64,000 nt of DNA from Marisa cornuarietis (lineage: Eukaryota > Mollusca > Gastropoda > Architaenioglossa > Ampullariidae): assembly GCA_004794655.1 (NCBI GenBank), contig SMMW01000042.1:3396501-3460500 (forward strand). Reading direction: 5' to 3'. Below, piece after piece: positions 38,696 through 45,962 of the stretch. The position numbers were made by a program, and so were the translations under genes. Within the stretch, counting starts at the first letter, position 1; the number at the start of each line of letters is the position of its first letter. The notes beneath the pieces were generated by a model. The model ran no database searches. It was given only the letters and a program-made list of their open reading frames with translations, and was not told where the DNA came from.

Positions 38696-39148
38696 AACAC
38701 ACACACAACGTAGGTACGTACGCATATCAGTGTTCACTCCACTATTAAAAATGCTTTTGTTTTGTGACAGTTTGAGATCCAGAGGCCTCGGGTTACAGAA
38801 AGGCCGAATCCAGCTTATACTGTGAGTGTTTGCTTTCAGGTCATTTAGTGAGACAAATTAGCAACGCTATTTTCGGTGTTTTATATCTATATATATATAT
38901 ATATATAAGTCACAAACTAAACGATATATATATATATATATTGACGAGGTTTGAGTGACAGGTTGATCTATCTTGCTGTATTTTCCTTTTGGAATTCTGT
39001 CAAAATAACACTAGGTTACAAAATCAAAGAAAAACTCGAATTCATTAACATGTGTCCATGACCCCCTTGACATTCCATGCTGTTTGTTAACTTTGCTTTC
39101 CTTCTTTGTTCACAGCCTCCACGGCAACATCCAGATTCCATGGCATGA
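6904..39148 (+). CDS. MUC4-type NIDO-AMOP-VWD-EGF-SEA transmembrane protein
   Basis: A 52-exon gene read by eye. GT/AG limits and phases agree at every junction and the exons total 8,724 nt (2,907 residues plus stop). Order: signal peptide (about 1-31), furin-like site after R154, NIDO (about 292-505), AMOP (about 505-650), VWD with GDPH at 654-657, about 37 EGF-like domains (about 990-2578), SEA with GSV at 2639-2641, transmembrane helix (about 2742-2768), tail (2769-2907). NIDO-AMOP-VWD is the core of MUC4 and of invertebrate 'mucin-like protein'; there is no Ser/Thr-rich mucin tract. A cell-surface or matrix adhesive role is family inference. The ATG at 6904 lies 17 nt into an exon starting at 6887, so a 5' UTR exon is expected upstream. 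The 3' exons also exist as a tandem second copy at 40170-45962. Ligand and tissue are unknown. Confidence 0.93.
9705..11824. other. Intron 5, no gene seen
   Basis: About 2.1 kb, AT-rich, with GT/TG-rich stretches near 10800-10960 and a GA run at 11090-11105. A 14-bp segment at 11201-11214 is flanked by perfect splice signals, but including it would break the reading phase into exon 6, so I leave it out. Confidence 0.6.
11825..14395 (+). CDS. Mucin-like gene, exons 6-10: NIDO domain
   Basis: Exons: 11825-11949, 12725-12874, 13184-13351, 13779-13956, and the start of 14309-14550. The translation opens with [13 protein letters not shown], matching the usual F/Y-Y-P-x-G start of NIDO. It continues with [13 protein letters not shown], then [11 protein letters not shown] in the place of the conserved YWADVDT segment. 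The [18 protein letters not shown] strand follows, and the domain closes with [13 protein letters not shown] domains are extracellular modules of nidogen, MUC4 and related proteins and function in adhesion. The aligned order and the proper codon phases across five exons make the assignment firm. Confidence 0.9.
12351..12539. mobile_element. 189-bp TA-flanked MITE, copy 1
   Basis: Flanked by TA on both sides (12349-12350 and 12540-12541). Terminal inverted repeats are GGGAGTTTGAGAT (left) and ATCTCAAACTCTC (right). The interior is GC-rich, with ACGCGT sites near both ends. It has the same length and near-identical sequence as the copies at 20127 and 25851. TA target duplication suggests a Tc1/mariner-type mover. 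No coding capacity. Lies in intron 6 of the mucin-like gene. Confidence 0.88.
14309..15198 (+). CDS. Mucin-like gene, exons 10-11: AMOP domain
   Basis: Exon 10 is 14309-14550 and exon 11 is 14988-15198. After the NIDO end, the cysteine-rich part contains [20 protein letters not shown] and [11 protein letters not shown]. Exon 11 then gives RCCYNANF, the SFLSYHPW segment, [15 protein letters not shown] and a final TDQCE. The CPC motif, paired CC motifs and placement between NIDO and VWD are those of AMOP (adhesion-associated domain in MUC4 and other proteins). AMOP is extracellular; the disulphide arrangement is inferred from the family. Confidence 0.88.
15278..15358. repeat. (GAT)27 microsatellite
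   Basis: Twenty-seven uninterrupted GAT units in intron 11 of the mucin-like gene. The long Met or Ile runs it would encode are artefacts of the repeat. Confidence 0.97.
15877..17903 (+). CDS. Mucin-like gene, exons 12-15: VWD domain
   Basis: Exons: 15877-16116, 16484-16615, 17151-17345, 17655-17903, all joined in phase 1. Exon 12 opens with [15 protein letters not shown], the diagnostic GDPH start of a von Willebrand factor D domain. Exon 14 carries [19 protein letters not shown], equivalent to the conserved GLCGNxNxxxxDD calcium-binding segment, here with leucine in place of cysteine. Exon 15 starts [12 protein letters not shown] and ends in a Cys-containing [20 protein letters not shown] stretch. 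This is the shortened VWD of MUC4-like proteins. Intron 14 contains a long CA run at 17019-17073. Confidence 0.92.
17019..17073. repeat. (CA)n microsatellite
   Basis: About 27 CA units in intron 13-14 sequence just upstream of exon 14 of the mucin-like gene. Confidence 0.95.
18296..20034 (+). CDS. Mucin-like gene, exons 16-18: linker and first EGF-like domains
   Basis: Exons: 18296-18491, 18678-18841, 19858-20034. Exon 16 encodes a beta-rich linker with five or more N-X-S/T sequons and no match I recognise (possibly Ig-like or cadherin-like). Exon 17 ends with [14 protein letters not shown] and [11 protein letters not shown], the first EGF-like unit. Exon 18 completes the pair with [20 protein letters not shown] and [10 protein letters not shown]. 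The first-copy RGDC in exon 17 is an RGD tripeptide, but whether it is accessible to integrins cannot be judged. From exon 17 on, junctions are all phase 1. Confidence 0.85.
18856..19420. mobile_element. 565-bp TTAA-flanked palindromic element
   Basis: A near-perfect inverted repeat: left arm 18856-19121, right arm 19145-19420, with a 23-nt loop. The ends are AGACCAACCTGAATGG and CCATTCAGGTTGGTCT, and each end is bordered by TTAA (18852-18855 and 19421-19424). TTAA duplication is typical of piggyBac-type insertion, although the termini are not a classic piggyBac start. No ORF. It sits in intron 17 of the mucin-like gene in transcribed sequence, so the RNA should fold into a long hairpin. Confidence 0.88.
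20127..20315. mobile_element. 189-bp TA-flanked MITE, copy 2
   Basis: Same element as at 12351. Inverted repeats GAGAGTTTGAGAT and ATCTCAAACTCTC, TA at 20125-20126 and 20316-20317. In intron 18 of the mucin-like gene. Confidence 0.9.
20849..22435 (+). CDS. Mucin-like gene, exons 19-22: four single-EGF exons
   Basis: Exons: 20849-20977, 21538-21672, 21955-22074, 22319-22435. Each encodes one six-cysteine EGF-like domain. Exons 19, 20 and 22 start with the calcium-binding consensus D-I-D-E-C ([30 protein letters not shown]) and carry the G-S-Y aromatic segment. Exon 21 ([12 protein letters not shown]) lacks the acidic start. All exons have class 1-1 symmetry. The donor of exon 19 is the first unit of a 37-bp tandem repeat. 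Confidence 0.9.
20977..21395. repeat. 37-bp tandem repeat (11 units) starting on a splice donor
   Basis: Eleven full 37-bp units (20977-21383) plus a partial twelfth. Each unit begins with ggta(a)g or a variant, then cagatctcattatctta and tagtaattgat. The first unit starts on the last base of exon 19 and includes its 5' splice site. Units 1-5 keep GGTAAGG, while units 6-12 have drifted to GGTAAAG or GGCAAAG. Each unit contains in-frame stop codons relative to exon 19. Confidence 0.95.
23062..25703 (+). CDS. Mucin-like gene, exons 23-28: EGF-like block
   Basis: Exons: 23062-23316 (two EGFs), 23564-23686, 23882-24007, 24404-24541, 25033-25158, 25449-25703 (two EGFs). Exons 23 and 28 are double units. 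A short eight-cysteine laminin- or tenascin-like unit ([17 protein letters not shown] and [17 protein letters not shown]) precedes a calcium-binding EGF. Exons 24, 25 and 27 open with D-I-D-E-C or D-V-N-E-C. Exon 26 ([15 protein letters not shown]) belongs to the non-calcium-binding class. The exon 24 donor is the unusual gtcggt. All junctions are phase 1. Confidence 0.9.
25851..26039. mobile_element. 189-bp TA-flanked MITE, copy 3
   Basis: Same element as at 12351 and 20127, same length. Terminal repeats GAGAGTTTGAGAT and ATCTCAAACTCTC, with TA at 25849-25850 and 26040-26041. Sits in intron 28 next to a CA microsatellite (about 25751-25800). Confidence 0.9.
26320..29246 (+). CDS. Mucin-like gene, exons 29-35: EGF-like block
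   Basis: Exons: 26320-26430, 26648-26770, 27111-27227, 27492-27611, 27990-28250 (two EGFs), 28546-28812 (two EGFs), 29118-29246. Starts include [31 protein letters not shown] and [13 protein letters not shown]. Exon 31 ([14 protein letters not shown]) is the non-calcium type. Exons 33 and 34 each join a laminin-type unit ([20 protein letters not shown]) to a calcium-binding EGF. Exons 31-33 closely resemble exons 41-43, which points to an ancestral three-exon cassette duplication. All junctions are phase 1. Confidence 0.9.
29515..34044 (+). CDS. Mucin-like gene, exons 36-43: EGF-like block with recent exon copies
   Basis: Exons: 29515-29769, 30173-30427, 30716-30973, 31348-31605, 31986-32243, 32432-32548, 32660-32779, 33784-34044. 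Exons 36-40 and 43 are double EGF exons of about 255-261 nt, each with a laminin-type half (for example [10 protein letters not shown] or [10 protein letters not shown]) and a calcium-binding half ([20 protein letters not shown]). Exons 38, 39 and 40 are very similar and spaced 632 and 638 bp apart, with similar introns. Exons 41 and 42 are single EGFs. Sequons such as NGTC and NCTN recur. All junctions are phase 1, so copying or loss of an exon keeps the frame. Confidence 0.92.
30716..32243 (+). repeat. Exon-intron tandem triplication, period about 632-638 bp
   Basis: Exons 38, 39 and 40 begin at 30716, 31348 and 31986. Besides the exons, the following introns share segments in the same order, including gtgtttccatgtagg (about 31150 and 31769), atttggcttaaggttata (about 31193 and 31827), atggccacgtagcaaaggc (about 31242 and 31881) and gaaactggtcagtca just before the acceptor. 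The duplication therefore involved genomic units of one exon plus one intron. Confidence 0.85.
32780..33783. other. Intron 42, no gene seen
   Basis: About 1 kb and AT-rich, with a short TCA run near 32873-32895. A GGTTCGAGCTC segment at about 33271 resembles a pol III B box, but I found no convincing A box and made no element call. Confidence 0.5.
34295..35601 (+). CDS. Mucin-like gene, exons 44-46: SEA domain
   Basis: Exons: 34295-34407, 34887-34948, 35414-35601. The translation includes [43 protein letters not shown] and [13 protein letters not shown]. The last segment places GSV (residues 2639-2641) where SEA domains autocleave between G and S. The family consensus is G-S-V-V-V, here GSVKA, so cleavage is possible but unproven. 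SEA sits just outside the membrane in MUC1- and MUC16-type proteins. The 5.8-kb duplication begins inside exon 44, at 34375. Confidence 0.85.
34724..34767. repeat. (CA)n microsatellite that differs between the tandem copies
   Basis: Twenty-two CA units in intron 44 of copy A. The same locus in copy B (40519-40572) is 10 bp longer, and this length difference is one of the few differences between the copies. Confidence 0.9.
36118..36850 (+). CDS. Mucin-like gene, exons 47-48: juxtamembrane Cys stub and transmembrane helix
   Basis: Exons 36118-36214 and 36692-36850. Exon 47 encodes a short Cys-containing segment ([20 protein letters not shown], ending IPRC) that looks like a degenerate EGF next to the membrane. 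Exon 48 gives [17 protein letters not shown] followed by [16 protein letters not shown], a single helix at about residues 2742-2768. A stop-transfer cluster of five Arg and a Lys follows, so the tail is cytoplasmic. The intron between them carries GT and GA microsatellites. Exon 48 ends in phase 2 (donor gtaagt at 36851); the apparent TAA there is intronic. Confidence 0.9.
37267..39148 (+). CDS. Mucin-like gene, exons 49-52: cytoplasmic tail and stop
   Basis: Exons: 37267-37463, 38159-38247, 38771-38821, 39116-39148 (stop TGA 39146-39148). The tail is about 139 residues. It contains SPWYDNVRP (a Y-x-N-x motif) and, in exon 51, RPNPAYTPP with an NPAY at 2893-2896. NPxY is a known binding or endocytosis signal for PTB and clathrin-adaptor proteins; its use here is inference. 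The protein ends DSMA. All four exons recur unchanged in the downstream copy. Confidence 0.9.
37916..38050. repeat. TTTTG-rich low-complexity tract
   Basis: Long GTTTT/TTTGTTTT repeat in intron 49, also present in the second copy at about 43721-43855. Confidence 0.9.
38640..38705. repeat. CA microsatellite, also in copy B (44445-44510)
   Basis: Interrupted CA run in intron 50 of the mucin-like gene, upstream of exon 51. Confidence 0.9.
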
Positions 39149-40063
39149 AAGGCCTTCTGGATTTTTTTGTCTGCTAACGAAAAGTCCTGAGACTAAAAGG
39201 TGCATTCAAGCCTTGTACCCTTCTCCCTCTTCGACAAGTTCTTGCATGTGGCAATGACAGTTGCACTGTCAGGCAACGTCTGCAATATCCTGATGTGGAT
39301 GTCAACAGTGCATCCGTGACTTTTACTGCCTGTGTGACTGGAAATATGGCGCCTGTTCTCACGCAGATCAAAACGTTGAAACACATATTAACGTGTCTGT
39401 TTAAACTCGTTCTTATGTGTTTGTTTTTCAAAATGGATTGACTTTGTGTCTCAGCAGCAAAACCTCGACATCTACAGTTTTTACTGTATGCAACAAATTT
39501 GAGGCGAAGTTTGTTTGTTTGTTTGTTTGTTTGTTTGTTTGTTTGTTTGTTTGTTTTGAAAATTGTAACTCGTGTTCTCTGGAGGAACCCATCGCAGGAC
39601 AGAAGGAAATATTTTTTCACTTCGTCTTAAGCATCTCTAAGCCATCACAGTTCATAGACCCTGCTATCGCCGCAAAACGTCTAACCATACACATGAGCAC
39701 AAGACTCAAGTGTCATCGAATTCAAGTGCTAGAAAGTGACAGTTCTGGGCACCTTCTCACTTCTAAAACACCGTTTGGCATCGTGACTGTTTCATGTGAT
39801 TGATGTTTCACGTTTTTATGCTGAAAGTGCCAGTGTTTTGGAGATGTTGTTGAATTGTAGTTGTGATATCATCATATTACTAGCCAATGCCTTCTTATAT
39901 ATACGATACTATTAATCTATGCTAAAGATGCAACTTGACGATACCTGTAACACGTGATATCATGTATGATTCTTTGGTGATCAAAATCATTCCGTTGTGT
40001 TCCTGTCGTTAACCGTGGTATCTTGGAAGTGGAGAGTGGCCAAGACAGAGTGAAACAGAGATG

Positions 40064-40099
<36 letters not shown>

Positions 40100-40169
40100 T
40101 GCGCGTGTGCGTTCAATATATGGGTGTGTGCATCTGTGTATGATGCGTCCATGATATATCTAATTTGAT

Positions 40170-40515
40170 TACATTAATTTGAATAAGATAATCCGTGAAG
40201 CTGTGAGCTGATTTTGAAATTATTTTATATAAAATATAACTGTATGCGCTAGTTTGTAATCTTTGACTTTGAGGAATAGTGTTGGAAGGAGACTGAGAGA
40301 AAGATGGGAGAAAAAGCAGACCGTTAACATAAGAAACAGATCTAATCACGTGGCCTTTTAGTGATAAATTCGATTTATCTCCATAATACAGGAAATATAT
40401 AGATATATATATTCAAATATGTTACACTTTGCTCTTCCCTCTTTCCCAGACACACAGACACACAGGCGCACAAGCACACACTCACACAAACACACTTTTT
40501 CCTTTTCTCTCACTG

Positions 40516-40577
<62 letters not shown>

Positions 40578-42139
40578 ACACATACACACACATACACATA
40601 CACACACCAAAATCGCTGCTGTTTTCTTAAAAAAAACCGACACGACTCGTTCCACTTTTTTAACAACTGCTTCACTTTGTTCCGGTCACAGCTCGTTGCC
40701 TTCTGGAACTCTACTACAACTGCATTCAATGATTATGTCATCACCCGCTTAAGGTCAGTATCAGATTCTTATTGTCTTATCCTTTATTTAGTTTCCCTCT
40801 GTTTTCTCCCTCCCCTCACCCCCATGCACAAACGCACAAATACAGACACGCCTGCACGCACGCACTCGTACACATGCACGCTCTCTCCACGAACTCACGC
40901 ACTCACACAACTGTTAAGTCCGGCTACTTGGATTTATCATTACGATATTTCCCTTCTCACAACACACAGCTACATGAGCTTCCTATCCAATTGCGAAATA
41001 TCAAAGGACCTATTAACCTGACACAACGTCGAGTATATGTAATTTCTACATGTCAACCACATTTTAAAAAAAAAGATTGCCACACCTAGACAAATATTCG
41101 ACGATAAGTACCTTCACATTGAAACTAAACACCATCGTCATGCAGTTACAGGGGGTGGACAAGACCTTTTTTGTCAGTTCTCAAACATTTCATCGCTTCC
41201 CTCTTTTCTTTCCTCCAGCGTCGGCAGCGTCAAGGCGGAGGGTATCCTGTATATGGACCCGAATCTGCTGAAATCTGCTGATAACTGGGCCAGCCAGACA
41301 GATGGATATGCTGCCAGGGCGATCGAAGACCTGGCCAACAAAGACAGCCTGCCTGTCAACAACAGTCTCGTACCCTTGAAGGAAGTCCTGTATAACAACT
41401 CCATAGGTAAGAAAAGTCGACAAGGATCAAGAACTGCTATGGACGTTGCTCGTAGTTATCGTTTCCAGAACTGTTGAGCGATTGTCATTTTATTTTATGA
41501 CAGCATTTCGCTTAATCGACACAAAGGCATGACATACCTCATTGTGGACATGATAACTATAGTGAAGCTGTCATTTGGGAATTTGTTCTTTCTTCGTTGT
41601 ACTGGCATCGACCTGCTGACGCGTTTTTGTCTGGAGAAGATTTGTTTAGAATCAGGGTTTATCTTGTCAACGTCTTATTTCAGTGGATTTACACTGCTTC
41701 TCTTCCTATAGTTCATGAACTCATGATGGTTTTTCAAAGAAACATTCCACAGACTACCCTATCAACAAAAGCAAATGTTTCTCAACATTGTATCAGTCAG
41801 ATACAAATAAAACAAAAGAGTAATCTGTCACATTTTCACGATGCGTCTTAACTAGGAAACCAGAACCCGTCAACGATATGTTATTGTTTACCTTACCTAG
41901 ACAATTGTGATTTTTGTTACAGTCCATAAACAACAAGAAGTCTGCGATACCTTTTACATGATCCACAGCTGCAGTGATTCCTACGCATGTGAGGTGATAG
42001 ACAACATACCTCGATGCAGGTGAGATGTTTTCTTTAAATTTCTGTTGATTTAAGCCCTTTGTCTGATGCATTCAGAAATACGTTGTGTGTGTGTGTGTGT
42101 GTGTTTCTTTCTTACTGTGTGTGTGTGTGTTTCTTTCTG

Positions 42140-42199
<60 letters not shown>

Positions 42200-44446
42200 C
42201 GTGTGTCTTATCTAAGCGAGATCATGTTGTGGTTAACGGTGTCAAAGTTACTGGGTCACGTGACTGAGTGGAGTGCGGTACAGGTCTGTGAGTGCTGTGG
42301 GTTGACTAAAAAGATTAGAGAGGGTGATTCAGTTCACATTATAGTTAGTTTGTGATTAGTGAGACTTGGTGTGTAGCTTACAGAAACTGGAAATCGAACA
42401 GCTGTTTTTGCAGCGGCTTACTTGTAAAATCCCTGAAGATCCCTTTCATTTGATCCATGTTCATACCGTCATGCATTTGGCGTCCTCTGTGTGCAGTCCG
42501 GTGAACACTAGCGACACCTACAAGCTTGTTATCGGTCTCAGCGTGGGCATCCCTCTCTTCGTCATCCTTGTCGTCGCCATCGGGGTCATCGTTTTCCTCT
42601 GCCTGAGGCGGCGCCGGCGGAAAGCACACAGTATACCGTCAGACGCGTCGGATGAGTAAGTGTGCCGCCGTTAGAAGTTTGGAGGGGATAAAGTTAGAGC
42701 AGGGAAATCTCCAGTGCTTGGGTTTGATGCACAATTTTTTTTATGCAAGCGTCTGCAGATCTGCGAGGAGTGCATTAATCATTATTGAAGATATGCCTTA
42801 ACTTGAGGAGGGCCTTCATTATTATTGAGGTGTTGAGGGAATACATTGACACTGCTAAGATATAAATGTATAAATTTAAATATTTATCTGATTGTATGGG
42901 TTATAGCTATAGGTTATGCAAACAAAATTTGCGCCTGAAATAATAAAGAAAGAAACCATGAATGGATGCGCTGAAGAAGCATTAATATTCGCAATTTGTT
43001 CATTCTTGAGATTGTGGTGGTTAGGAAACTGCAATGGCTGCTGTTAGAATTCTGTGCACAACTTTTTCCAGCTTCCACAGTATCTTTGCTAGCCGGTTGG
43101 CTCCCAAAGGCAGCTGGGGGGCCGCGAACAGGATGTCTATGTACACGCCAGACAACCTCTCGATAGCCACCAGTCAGACCAGCGGCCAGGACAAGTTGTT
43201 TAAGAGAGTCCAGCTCCGGCGACCCTCGGACTTTGCAGCTTCTCCCTGGTACGACAACGTCCGTCCAGGTCAGTGCTACTTGCCATGCGTCCGACAGATA
43301 CCAACATTTGCACAGGTGTCTTTAGGTGGATAGAGATCTACCGCGTTCCTCCTGCCCTTATATAGAAAGAGAAAATCTGCCTAATGTGCATTGACATTCA
43401 GAAGTAAACGTTATTTTTGGATATAAATGTGCTGATAATATCTCAAGAGAAAAACCGTTTGAAACTAAAATTTAATCAGCGTTGACTTAGCGCATACGTT
43501 AACGAAAGGGGGTATGTATTGGTGCCACGCCTCAGTACTGAGGCTTGCTCAATCACCTGAGTGAGTCACCAGTCTCTTGGAAACGTCACTTGACCCCAAG
43601 CTTATGGTGAGATCACCGACATCTTCCCTATTGAGATGAACACTCACGCCCATGTTGCCTGGAGCTAATAAAAAACAAAATCAGTTTTCGTGTCTATTTC
43701 GTCTTAAGAACAATCAAGTTTTGTTTGTTTTGTTGGTTGTTGTTTTTTGTTTTGTTTTTGTTTTTTGTTTTGTTTTTGTTTTTTGCTTTGTTTTCCTTTT
43801 GCTTTGCTTTTGCTTTTTAAAAATGTTATTTTCGTTTTCTTTTTTTTGTTTTTTAGGGATAGTCTGTAATTGTATATTTACATAAAAAATTCTGCTCCAG
43901 ATTCTCATCTGTCTTGAAGCGTAGCCTCAACTAAAATCATGTTTATGATGTTTGTTTTCACAGAGGGTGCATATGTGGGAGACAGCGACAGAGCAGAAGC
44001 ATCCACGTTCTCTTGGGAATACATGTTCCATCTCCTGGAGCCTCATCGAGAGGTAAGCACATGGCGGTGCAGACAGTAGGTTGACGGTAAACATATGGCC
44101 CACGTTAATAATGAGTGCAGGAGTGCATCAATCGTAGACAGCGGGCTGATAATCTTTTGTAAATCTTAGTCCTGATCCTAAAAAAATATATAGTCCGCTG
44201 GGGAAGTGCACCACAAAACAGAGATAGTTTGCAGATTTAGCTCGGGTAAGAGAGTCTTACTCTGGATTCCATCTCAAAGCAGCTTTGTGACAACAGCTAC
44301 ATAGCGACATCCATTATCAGTAGAAGAAAATAGTTTTATTTTTACATCCATTTCCATAAAATATTTTTTGAATCCATTGCCAGACACGGAAATCAAAACC
44401 TTTACAATTTCTCTTTTTCTGTCTCTCTCTCTCTAACGCACAACAA

Positions 44447-44500
<54 letters not shown>

Positions 44501-44951
44501 AACACACACACAACGTAGGTACGTACGCATATCAGTGTTCACTCCACTATTAAAAATGCTTTTGTTTTGTGACAGTTTGAGATCCAGAGGCCTCGGGTTA
44601 CAGAAAGGCCGAATCCAGCTTATACTGTGAGTGTTTGCTTTCAGGTCATTTAGTGAGACAAATTAGCAACGCTATTTTCGGTGTTTTATATCTATATATA
44701 TATATATATAAGTCACAAACTAAACGATATATATATATATATATTGACGAGGTTTGAGTGACAGGTTGATCTATCTTGCTGTATTTTCCTTTTGGAATTC
44801 TGTCAAAATAACACTAGGTTACAAAATCAAAGAAAAACTCGAATTCATTAACATGTGTCCATGACCCCCTTGACATTCCATGCTGTTTGTTAACTTTGCT
44901 TTCCTTCTTTGTTCACAGCCTCCACGGCAACATCCAGATTCCATGGCATGA
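40170..44951 (+). pseudogene. Second copy of mucin-like exons 44 (truncated) to 52
   Basis: Exons: truncated 44 (40170-40202, no acceptor), 40692-40753, 41219-41406, 41923-42019, 42497-42655, 43072-43268, 43964-44052, 44576-44626, 44919-44951 with the same stop. The open frames and splice sites are intact and encode the same SEA half, transmembrane helix and tail as copy A. It cannot be a free-standing gene: it has no promoter, start codon or signal peptide, and its first exon lacks the 5' splice acceptor. It could serve as alternative 3' exons spliced from exon 44 of copy A, or be an assembly artefact from two haplotypes. Confidence 0.85.
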
Positions 44952-45962
44952 AAGGCCTTCTGGATTTTTTTGTCTGCTAACGAAAAGTCCTGAGACTAAA
45001 AGGTGCATTCAAGCCTTGTACCCTTCTCCCTCTTCGACAAGTTCTTGCATGTGGCAATGACAGTTGCACTGTCAGGCAACGTCTGCAATATCCTGATGTG
45101 GATGTCAACAGTGCATCCGTGACTTTTACTGCCTGTGTGACTGGAAATATGGCGCCTGTTCTCACGCAGATCAAAACGTTGAAACACATATTAACGTGTC
45201 TGTTTAAACTCGTTCTTATGTGTTTGTTTTTCAAAATGGATTGACTTTGTGTCTCAGCAGCAAAACCTCGACATCTACAGTTTTTACTGTATGCAACAAA
45301 TTTGAGGCGAAGTTTGTTTGTTTGTTTGTTTGTTTGTTTGTTTGTTTGTTTGTTTTGAAAATTGTAACTCGTGTTCTCTGGAGGAACCCATCGCAGGACA
45401 GAAGGAAATATTTTTTCACTTCGTCTTAAGCATCTCTAAGCCATCACAGTTCATAGACCCTGCTATCGCCGCAAAACGTCTAACCATACACATGAGCACA
45501 AGACTCAAGTGTCATCGAATTCAAGTGCTAGAAAGTGACAGTTCTGGGCACCTTCTCACTTCTAAAACACCGTTTGGCATCGTGACTGTTTCATGTGATT
45601 GATGTTTCACGTTTTTATGCTGAAAGTGCCAGTGTTTTGGAGATGTTGTTGAATTGTAGTTGTGATATCATCATATTACTAGCCAATGCCTTCTTATATA
45701 TACGATACTATTAATCTATGCTAAAGATGCAACTTGACGATACCTGTAACACGTGATATCATGTATGATTCTTTGGTGATCAAAATCATTCCGTTGTGTT
45801 CCTGTCGTTAACCGTGGTATCTTGGAAGTGGAGAGTGGCCAAGACAGAGTGAAACAGAGATGACTGTGTGTGTGTGTGTGTGTGTGTGTGCTTGCGCGTG
45901 TGCGTTCAATATATGGGTGTGTGCATCTGTGTATGATGCGTCCATGATATATCTAATTTGAT
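40170..45962 (+). repeat. 5.8-kb tandem duplication, copy B
   Basis: A 5,793-bp unit. The junction reads aatttgat then tacattaatttg. The left side matches the end of copy A, and the right side matches the interior of exon 44 at 34375. Position offset from copy A is 5,795 at the start, 5,805 after the CA run, 5,803 after the TA run, 5,799 after the TTTG run and 5,793 at the end. Every length difference I located falls in a simple repeat. Confidence 0.95.

Larger units (their letters stand above)
34375..40169 (+). repeat. 5.8-kb tandem duplication, copy A
   Basis: A 5,795-bp unit directly followed by copy B. It runs from inside exon 44 of the mucin-like gene, through exons 45-52 and the stop codon, to about 1 kb past the stop. 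Exons and intron text match copy B apart from microsatellite lengths: CA near 34724-34767, TA near 38890, TTTG near 39509, GT near 40066. I see no AATAAA or ATTAAA between the stop (39148) and the end of this copy. Confidence 0.95.
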
